From DATLED01 sp046597375 (GTDB taxonomy: Bacteria; Actinomycetota; Acidimicrobiia; Acidimicrobiales; CADCTF01), in assembly GCA_046597375.1 (NCBI GenBank), contig JBKJKM010000160.1, positions 1 through 19,110 of the forward strand: a DNA stretch of 19,110 nt, in the 5' to 3' direction. The notes below the pieces were generated by a model, which searched no databases, was not told the DNA's origin, and worked only from the letters and a program-made list of their open reading frames with translations. This document shows positions 14,171 to 19,110 of the stretch, piece after piece; the first letter of the stretch is position 1; every line of letters starts with the position of its first letter. A program made the position numbers and the translations under genes.

Positions 14171-15433
14171 TCAGCTGAGCACGGTGGCGATGCCATGGAT
14201 GGCCAGCCCGGCCAACCCACCGACGATCGTGCCGTTGATGCGGATGAACTGGAGGTCGCGTCCGAGGAGCAGCTCCAGCTTGTCCGACGTCTCCTGACCG
14301 TCCCATCGGGCGACGGTGGCCGAGATCAGGGAAGCGATTTCCTCTCGATGCCGGTCGGCCACGTGGCGAACGGCTGACTCCGCCGCCGCCTCGAGCCGCT
14401 GCTGCAGCGCAGGGTCGCCGGCCAGCCGTGCGCCGATGGCGACAACGGCGTCGGCCAAGCGCGGCCGAAGGCGACCCTCGCCGTCGATCTCGCGCTGGAG
14501 CGAAGCCTTGAGGTCGGTCCAGAGGGTGCGGGTCCAGGCCCGGACATCAGGCGAGGCGAGGATGCCGGCGACGATCCCTTCGGCCCGCTCCGCCATCTCC
14601 GGTTCGTGCTCCAAGCGATCGGCCAGCGCTGACAGGCGGGCGTCGAGCTGGGACCGCAACTCATGGTTGGGGTCGACGGCGACCGACGACAGCAACAGTC
14701 GTGCGCCGTCGATGATGCGGTCGAACATCTTGTCTTCGAGGGCGCCGGGGAGCCACCACGGTGACGCCTCGCCGAATCGGGCACGCAACGGCTCCCGCTG
14801 CTCGTCGAGGAAGGTCACGGCACCTTTGAGTACGGCGTCCACCATCGGTCGGTGGCGGCCCTCGTCGACGCCGGCTCGCAAGGCGCGGCCCGCCAGAGGT
14901 CCGAACGGCACCGAGCCCACGGCCCGCTCGATCTCATCGTGCAACAACCGGTGCACGTCGTCGTCGCCGACCAACTCGAGGCCGGCCACAAGAGCCTCAA
15001 CGGCCGTCCGACTGACGGTGGCGGCGTTCTCCGGCGCCTGCATCCACGCGGCCACGCGAGGCGCGAGGCGCGAGGCGCGCACGCGCTCGCTGACGATCTC
15101 GGGACTGAGGAAGTTCTCCTGGACGAAACTGCCGAGGGTGGCCCCGAACTGGTCTTTGCGTTCCCGGATGATGGCGGTGTGCGGGATGGGCAGCCCCAGC
15201 GGATGGCGGAACAGCGCAGTCACGGCGAACCAATCGGCCAGGCCACCCACCAACGAGCCCTCCGCCGCCGCCTGCGCATAGCCGATCCAAGCCACACCTT
15301 CGTCGCCCAGCACGGCGATGGCGAGGAAGGCTGTAGTCACCACGACCAACAACGCCGTCGCGCGACGCTGCATCGTCCGGAGCTGGTGGCGCCTGACCGC
15401 GTCGCTCGGGCTGGCGATCAGGTTGCGGTCCAC
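14171..15433 (-). CDS. DUF445 family membrane protein
   Basis: A 420-residue DUF445 (YjiN-like) protein of unknown function. The N-terminal block is typical: a basic LRTMQRRATALLVVVTTAFL leading into the first hydrophobic helix (about 25-42), then a second (47-70) ending in the signature EGSLVGGLADWFAVTALFRH, then PLGLPIPHTAIIRERKDQFG. A long, mostly helical soluble region (about 105-395) follows, and the chain closes with a hydrophobic helix INGTIVGGLAGLAIHGIATV (400-419). The start is a GTG that overlaps the end of the crotonase gene by 16 nt; the internal ATG at 15373 would remove part of the conserved N terminus. Confidence 0.88.
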   Translation of the reverse strand: MDRNLIASPSDAVRRHQLRTMQRRATALLVVVTTAFLAIAVLGDEGVAWIGYAQAAAEGSLVGGLADWFAVTALFRHPLGLPIPHTAIIRERKDQFGATLGSFVQENFLSPEIVSERVRASRLAPRVAAWMQAPENAATVSRTAVEALVAGLELVGDDDVHRLLHDEIERAVGSVPFGPLAGRALRAGVDEGRHRPMVDAVLKGAVTFLDEQREPLRARFGEASPWWLPGALEDKMFDRIIDGARLLLSSVAVDPNHELRSQLDARLSALADRLEHEPEMAERAEGIVAGILASPDVRAWTRTLWTDLKASLQREIDGEGRLRPRLADAVVAIGARLAGDPALQQRLEAAAESAVRHVADRHREEIASLISATVARWDGQETSDKLELLLGRDLQFIRINGTIVGGLAGLAIHGIATVLS

Positions 15434-16188
15434 GTCGGGGAGCGCTTCGCCAGAAAGGCGGAGATACCTTCCTGGGCGTCGGCCGTCGAAGCGTTTCGAG
15501 CCATGACCTCGCGCGTATAGGCATACGCCTCGGTCTCGGTGCGGTCGACCTGGGAGTAGAAGGCGGCCTTGCCGATGGCGACGGTGTCGCTACTGGCCGA
15601 GGCGATACGGCGGGCCAATGCCTTCACCGAGTCGTCGAGGTCGGTCGCCGGCACCACCAGGTTGACGAGGCCCCAGTCGGCGGCGGTCTCGGCGTCGATG
15701 AAGTCACCGGTGAGCAACAGCTGCAGCGCTCGCTTCCGCCCTACCGCCCGGGAGAGCGGCACCATCGGTGTCGAGCAGAAGAGCCCGATCTTGACCCCCG
15801 GGGTCGCGAAACGGGCGCCGGTCTCGGCGACGGCGAGATCGCACGCTGCGACAAGCTGGCAACCGGCGGCGGTGGCCACCCCGTGCACCTTGGCGATCAC
15901 CGGCTGAGGGATGGCGTGGAGGGCCTCCATCAACACCACACATTCGGTGAACAGCTCGTCGTAGAAGTCGCCGCTGCGTCCGACCATCTCTCCGAGGTCG
16001 TGGCCGGCCGAGAAGCACGGCCCGTTGCCGCTGATCACCACGACGGCGCCGTCGGCCGACTGCACGGCGGCGGTGAGCTCCCGCATCATTTCCAACGACA
16101 GTGCGTTGCGCTTTTCCGGGCGGTCGAGTGTGAGCTCGGTGATCCGATCGGCGCGGTGCTCGATGATCACCACGCTGGACGAAGCCAT
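15418..16188 (-). CDS. ECHDC3-like crotonase-fold protein lacking both catalytic Glu
   Basis: A 256-residue crotonase-superfamily protein with LDRPEKRNALSLEMMREL (21-38) and CFSAGHDLGEM (58-68), the latter holding the oxyanion-hole region. The two active-site segments are AGCQLVAACDLAV (108-120) and FATPGVKIGLFCSTP (127-141). In classical enoyl-CoA hydratase these carry Glu (as in GGGxELA and FxxPE); here the positions are Gln111 and Gly131. These segments and the ending QEGISAFLAKRSPTW match, from memory, animal ECHDC3 rather than hydratases. It may bind acyl-CoA without hydrating it. The start is 1 nt after the cupin stop and the end overlaps DUF445, so it is translated as part of an operon. 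Confidence 0.88.
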   Translation of the reverse strand: MASSSVVIIEHRADRITELTLDRPEKRNALSLEMMRELTAAVQSADGAVVVISGNGPCFSAGHDLGEMVGRSGDFYDELFTECVVLMEALHAIPQPVIAKVHGVATAAGCQLVAACDLAVAETGARFATPGVKIGLFCSTPMVPLSRAVGRKRALQLLLTGDFIDAETAADWGLVNLVVPATDLDDSVKALARRIASASSDTVAIGKAAFYSQVDRTETEAYAYTREVMARNASTADAQEGISAFLAKRSPTWTAT

Positions 16189-16189
16189 G

Positions 16190-16741
16190 TCAGGCGACGG
16201 GCGGTGCGGTGGTGTGGTGGGCGCCGACGAGGACGACCACCATGCGGGCGGGGGTCGCGCCGTGGTTGCGCCACGCGTGTCGGGTGCCGTTCTGCACGAC
16301 ACAGTCGCCCGTCCGGAGGTGCACCTCGACGCCGTCGTCGAGCTCGAGCCACACCTCACCCTCCACGACGACCTCGAAGTCGACGGTGGGCGTGGTGTGC
16401 ATCCCCGGAGCTCCGGGCTCCATGAAGCCGGCGAGACCAGGTAGCTGCGCCTCGAAGTCGGCGAAGGCGGCCCCGATGTCGGTGCCGGGGGCCGGTGCCG
16501 ACTCCCCGTCGGGCGGCACCGAGAAGAATCCGACCCGGAAGCCGCCGACCGGCGGGAAGTAGGTCGGCATGGCCGGAGGAGCGCCGTCATCTGGGAACGT
16601 GGGGGCCGCATCGACGCCCCAGAGCCGGTGGAACTCGGCACCCGGCGTCAGCGCCGTGACGACGGGATCGAGGGCGGAGTCCGAAGCGACGACGGCCTTC
16701 CCGTCGGCATCGTGGCCGGTGACCACGCGGCGGATCTTCAT
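16190..16741 (-). CDS. Cupin-domain protein
   Basis: A 183-residue single-cupin protein. The N-terminal 65 residues (MKIRRVVTGHDADGKAVVAS, then EFHRLWGVDAAPTFP) are of the type seen before cupins in this family. The conserved barrel begins at about 108. GMHTTPTVDFEVVVEGEVWL (113-132) is the first cupin motif in the variant where an 'MHxTxTVDF' line replaces the HxH pattern, and LRTGDCVVQNGTRHAWRNHG (142-161) is the second, with His155. Metal-binding seems possible but incomplete. Substrate and reaction are unknown. Its ATG overlaps the stop of DUF2277 (ATGA) and its stop is 1 nt from the crotonase start. Confidence 0.9.
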   Translation of the reverse strand: MKIRRVVTGHDADGKAVVASDSALDPVVTALTPGAEFHRLWGVDAAPTFPDDGAPPAMPTYFPPVGGFRVGFFSVPPDGESAPAPGTDIGAAFADFEAQLPGLAGFMEPGAPGMHTTPTVDFEVVVEGEVWLELDDGVEVHLRTGDCVVQNGTRHAWRNHGATPARMVVVLVGAHHTTAPPVA

Positions 16742-17007
16742 ACGTCGAGCCCGAGGCGAGCGCGAACCGCCGGTCGTCGCAGCGGCGGCACCGTCGGAGG
16801 CGGCTGGCGCCGCGCCGGCAGCTGGCCGAGCAGGGTCGCCGTCGCCGCGCTTATCGCCCGCACCGCTTGCTCGAAAGCAACCGCGGTGGCTTCGGTCGGC
16901 TTCTGGACGCCGCTGATCTTTCGGACGTACTGCCGAGCGGCCGCCTCGACCTCGGTGTCGGAGGCGGGCGGCTCGAGTCCCCGAAGCGTCGTGATGTTTC
17001 GGCACAT
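16738..17007 (-). CDS. DUF2277 family protein
   Basis: An 89-residue protein with the characteristic N terminus MCRNITTLRGLEPPASD followed by EVEAAARQYVRKISGVQKPT and FEQAVRAISAATATLL, which is the full conserved core of DUF2277. The invariant Cys2 follows the initiator Met. The function of the family is unknown. The C-terminal 25 residues (PARRQPPPTVPPLRRPAVRA) are Pro/Arg-rich and beyond the core. It is the first gene of the minus-strand cluster, and its stop overlaps the cupin start by 4 nt. Confidence 0.9.
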   Translation of the reverse strand: MCRNITTLRGLEPPASDTEVEAAARQYVRKISGVQKPTEATAVAFEQAVRAISAATATLLGQLPARRQPPPTVPPLRRPAVRARLGLDV

Positions 17008-17013
17008 GACCCG

Positions 17014-17042
17014 ACGCTACCGGCGGGCGAGTCGCACTTGAA
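17014..17042 (-). promoter_or_regulatory. Putative promoter of the DUF2277-cupin-crotonase cluster, leaderless
   Basis: On the minus strand TTCAAG (17042-17037), a 17-nt spacer and TAGCGT (17019-17014) resemble -35 and -10 boxes; the -10 box ends 6 nt before the DUF2277 ATG. The -35 match is weak. The whole divergent gap is only 42 bp, so the divergent dehydrogenase must have its own boxes overlapping these; TTGAAT at 17038-17043, 6 nt before its ATG, is a candidate -10 on the plus strand. Confidence 0.4.
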
Positions 17043-17049
17043 TGTCTCC

Positions 17050-18024
17050 ATGCGCATCCTCCTCACGGCGCCCGCCCACGCTCACTTCGCCGACCGCTTT
17101 CCGGCCGATGCGGAAGCCCTGGTCATGCAGGCTGACGGCACCCTGGCCGGCGGGATCGCCTGGGAGGACGCCGGCGCCGAGATCGCCTGGCCGACCGCTG
17201 ACCTCTTCGATCCCGACGCTCCCCTCCGTGCGTTCTTCGCCTTCCTCCTCCAGAGCACGACGCTGCGGTGGATCCAGTCGCCGGCGGCCGGCGTCGACGC
17301 CCCGGTCTTCGCTCAGTTGGTGCGCAACGGCGTGCGACTCACCACGAGCCACGTCACCGACATACCGATCAGCGAGTACGTGCTGCGAGCCGTGCTCGAC
17401 CACTACCAGCGACCGGGCGAGTGGGCCGCTTCGAGCGCCGAGCGGGCCTGGCACCGGCACGAGTTCCGCGAGGTCCACGGCACGACGTGGTTGGTGCTCG
17501 GCCTGGGCAGCATCGGCGCCGCGACCGCCGTCCGGGCGCGGGCCTTCGGAGCGAAGGTGATCGGGGTGCGCCGGTCGCCCACCGGCGACGAGCCCGTCGA
17601 TCTGATGATTCGCCCGGCCGACGTGCTGGCTCACGTGGGCGAGGCCGATGTCGTCGTGCTGGCCGCCCCGGCGACAGCCGAGACTCGACACGTCGTCGAT
17701 GCCGCGTTCCTGGCCGCCATGAAACCGCAGAGCCTGCTCGTCAACATCGCCCGTGGCGCGCTGGTCGACGAGGACGCCCTCGTCGCCGCCCTCGACCTCG
17801 GCACCACGATCGAGTCCGCGGTCCTCGACGTGACCGCCATCGAGCCGCTCCCGGCAGATTCCCCGCTGTGGAACCACCCGCGGCTCACCATCACCCCTCA
17901 TGACGCCGCCGGGGGGACAGGCCGCCTCGAACGATCGGCAGAGCTGTTCGTCGAGAACCTGCGCCGCTATACCGCGGGCGAGGAGCTCCTCCACGAAGTC
18001 GTGGCCGCCGACCTGCCCGCATGA
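17050..18024 (+). CDS. D-isomer-specific 2-hydroxyacid dehydrogenase
   Basis: The 324-residue product is of family length. The NAD-binding site is LVLGLGSIGAATAVRARAFG (148-167, GxGxxG at 151-156), ending in VIGVRRS. The catalytic triad of the family is present: Arg235 in VNIARGALVDE, Glu265 in DVTAIEPLP (the family more often has DVFEPEPLP) and His284 in ITPHDAAGG. LRWIQSPAAGVD (72-83) is the usual substrate-domain strand and loop. It reduces a 2-keto acid or oxidises a D-2-hydroxy acid with NAD(P); the Arg-Arg after the second strand of the fold might favour NADPH. The ATG at 17050 fits the first strand (MRILLTAP). There is no ribosome site, so it may be leaderless. Its TGA overlaps the methyltransferase ATG. 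Confidence 0.92.
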   Translation: MRILLTAPAHAHFADRFPADAEALVMQADGTLAGGIAWEDAGAEIAWPTADLFDPDAPLRAFFAFLLQSTTLRWIQSPAAGVDAPVFAQLVRNGVRLTTSHVTDIPISEYVLRAVLDHYQRPGEWAASSAERAWHRHEFREVHGTTWLVLGLGSIGAATAVRARAFGAKVIGVRRSPTGDEPVDLMIRPADVLAHVGEADVVVLAAPATAETRHVVDAAFLAAMKPQSLLVNIARGALVDEDALVAALDLGTTIESAVLDVTAIEPLPADSPLWNHPRLTITPHDAAGGTGRLERSAELFVENLRRYTAGEELLHEVVAADLPA

Positions 18025-18656
18025 GCGACTGGGAGCGTTGGCACACCGAATACGACGACCCGGACTCCCGGCTCAGCCACCGGCTGGCGGTCGTGCAGCG
18101 ATTCCTGGTGGACGCGCTCGACCGCCGGCCGCCCGGCCCCATCCACCTTCTGAGCCTGTGCGCCGGCGAGGGCCGCGACGTGATCGGCGTGCTCCGCGCC
18201 CACCCTCGCCGCGACGACGTGCGGGGGGTGCTCGTCGAAGCCGACCCACGGCTCGCCGATCGAGCTGGCACGGCCATCGCCGAGGCCGGACTGCATGGTC
18301 AGCTCTCCGTCATCGCCGGCGACGCCGGCACCACGGACACCTTCGCCATCGCCGTGCCGGCCGACATCGTGTTGCTGTGCGGGATCTTCGGCAACATTCC
18401 CGACGACGATGTCGACTACACCGTGCGGAACGCCTCGCGCCTCTGCACGGAGGGCGCCAACGTCATCTGGACTCGCCATCCGACGCCGCCCGACCTCACC
18501 GTGTGGATCCGGCAGTGGTTCGCCGAGAGTGGCTTCCTCGAGGTGGCTTTCGTTGCCCCGGAGGACCTGAACTTCGGCGTCGGTAGCCATCGACTGATCG
18601 CCGAGCCCGAGGCCTTCGCCAACGGCCTCCGACTCTTCCGCTTCCTCGATCAGTAG
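18021..18656 (+). CDS. Class I SAM-dependent methyltransferase
   Basis: A 211-residue Rossmann-fold methyltransferase. Motif I, LLSLCAGEGRDVIGVL (43-58), binds S-adenosylmethionine; strand 2 ends in Glu73 (GVLVEADPRLADRA), the usual ribose-hydroxyl contact; LSVIAGDAGTTD (95-106) is motif II/III and DIVLLCGIFGNIPDDDV (115-131) is the motif IV region. The substrate cannot be inferred. It starts within the end of the dehydrogenase gene (ATGA), so the two are coupled. Its stop is 3 nt from that of the convergent acyl-CoA dehydrogenase gene, leaving no room for a separate terminator. Confidence 0.88.
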   Translation: MSDWERWHTEYDDPDSRLSHRLAVVQRFLVDALDRRPPGPIHLLSLCAGEGRDVIGVLRAHPRRDDVRGVLVEADPRLADRAGTAIAEAGLHGQLSVIAGDAGTTDTFAIAVPADIVLLCGIFGNIPDDDVDYTVRNASRLCTEGANVIWTRHPTPPDLTVWIRQWFAESGFLEVAFVAPEDLNFGVGSHRLIAEPEAFANGLRLFRFLDQ

Positions 18657-18659
18657 GCG

Positions 18660-19110
18660 CTATTGCGAGCGGGGGACGTCCTTCCAGGGGATGCCCTTGG
18701 ATCCGTCCGGCTCGCGCGGGAGGCCGAGCACGCGATCCCCGAGGATGTTCTTCATGACCTCGGTGGTGCCGCCCTCGATGGTGTTGGCCCGCGAACGAAG
18801 GAAGCCGCGGATCCGGGCGTTGGTGGCGCCGTCGTCGACCGACCACGCCATGCCCTTGGCGCCGAGGATGTCGACGGCCAGGTTTTGTAGGCGCTGGTTG
18901 TAGAGGGCCTGGAAGAGCTTGGTGACCGAGCCCTCGGGGCCGGCCGCTCCGGCCTTGCGCTTGGCTGCGGCGCGGTAGTTGGTGGTCTTGAGGACGCGAC
19001 CCTCGATGACGGCCTGCACCAGTCGCTGGCGGATGTTGGCGTCTTCCCAGGCGCCGGTCTCCCTGGCGAACGCCACCAGCTCGTCGACGGGACCGCCGCC
19101 GACGTTCTCG
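18660..19110 (-). CDS. Acyl-CoA dehydrogenase, C-terminal part
   Basis: The gene runs off the right edge; the frame stays open to the last base, so the GTG at 19076 is not the start. About 150 C-terminal residues are seen, from the all-helical C-terminal domain of acyl-CoA dehydrogenases. Landmarks are WEDANIRQRLVQAVIEGRVL, VTKLFQALYNQRLQNLAVDILGAKG, and FLRSRANTIEGGTTEVMKNI with the Glu of TIEGGT in the place of the catalytic base, then LGDRVLGLPREPDGSKGIPW. The ending LGLPREPD...PWKDVPRS is typical of an actinobacterial FadE-type group. The electron acceptor would be ETF. The acyl substrate is unknown. Confidence 0.9.
   Translation of the reverse strand, partial: ENVGGGPVDELVAFARETGAWEDANIRQRLVQAVIEGRVLKTTNYRAAAKRKAGAAGPEGSVTKLFQALYNQRLQNLAVDILGAKGMAWSVDDGATNARIRGFLRSRANTIEGGTTEVMKNILGDRVLGLPREPDGSKGIPWKDVPRSQ

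Noticed and set aside
15373..15433. Shorter DUF445 start at the ATG at 15373
   Set aside because: It would cut off the basic segment before the first membrane helix that is conserved in the family; the GTG at 15433 keeps it.

Overview
This is a high-GC (about two-thirds G+C by eye), gene-dense window with strong G/C third-codon preference. It carries F420-type enzymes (a luciferase-like monooxygenase and an Rv1155-like oxidoreductase), a DUF2277 gene, class III CoA-transferase and acyl-CoA dehydrogenase genes, and what look like leaderless starts. That mix suggests an actinobacterium, perhaps of the class Acidimicrobiia. The class-level guess rests on gene content and style only; no rRNA or tRNA gene was seen.

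Layout. (1) Positions 1-2343, plus strand: the 3' end of an LLM-class monooxygenase, an unknown 116-aa protein, an MTH1187-type thiamine-binding protein and a CaiB/BaiF CoA-transferase, tightly packed. (2) 2344-2458: a convergent gap holding a nested, repeat-rich inverted repeat, probably a bidirectional terminator. (3) 2459-5309, minus strand: an FAD-dependent oxidoreductase and, upstream of it, a cytosolic-type GH29 alpha-L-fucosidase. (4) 5310-5409: a divergent control region with a 20-bp dyad over a putative fucosidase promoter. (5) 5410-12977, plus strand: a branched-chain-amino-acid-type (HAAT/Liv) ABC transporter operon ending in a TetR regulator, with every junction in the transporter part overlapping by 1-4 nt. 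(6) 12974-17007, minus strand: a six-gene cluster read in the order DUF2277, cupin, ECHDC3-like crotonase, DUF445 membrane protein, Rv1155-like F420/PPOX oxidoreductase, VOC protein. (7) 17050-18656, plus strand: a D-2-hydroxyacid dehydrogenase and a SAM-dependent methyltransferase. (8) 18660 to the edge, minus strand: the C-terminal end of an acyl-CoA dehydrogenase.

The most unusual part is the transporter operon. The five parts of a Liv system (binding protein, two permeases, two ATPases) are packed into four genes, with LivH fused to LivM and LivF fused behind a complete 12-helix MFS transporter. The LivG-type ATPase has a C-terminal tail resembling the Rho N-terminal / SAP-like helical motif. 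The binding protein lacks a lipobox and instead appears tethered by an N-terminal membrane helix and a long Ala/Gly/Pro/Thr linker. The substrate cannot be read from the sequence. The neighbouring CoA-transferase, crotonase-like and acyl-CoA dehydrogenase genes make an organic acid or lipid-like compound possible, but this is only inference.
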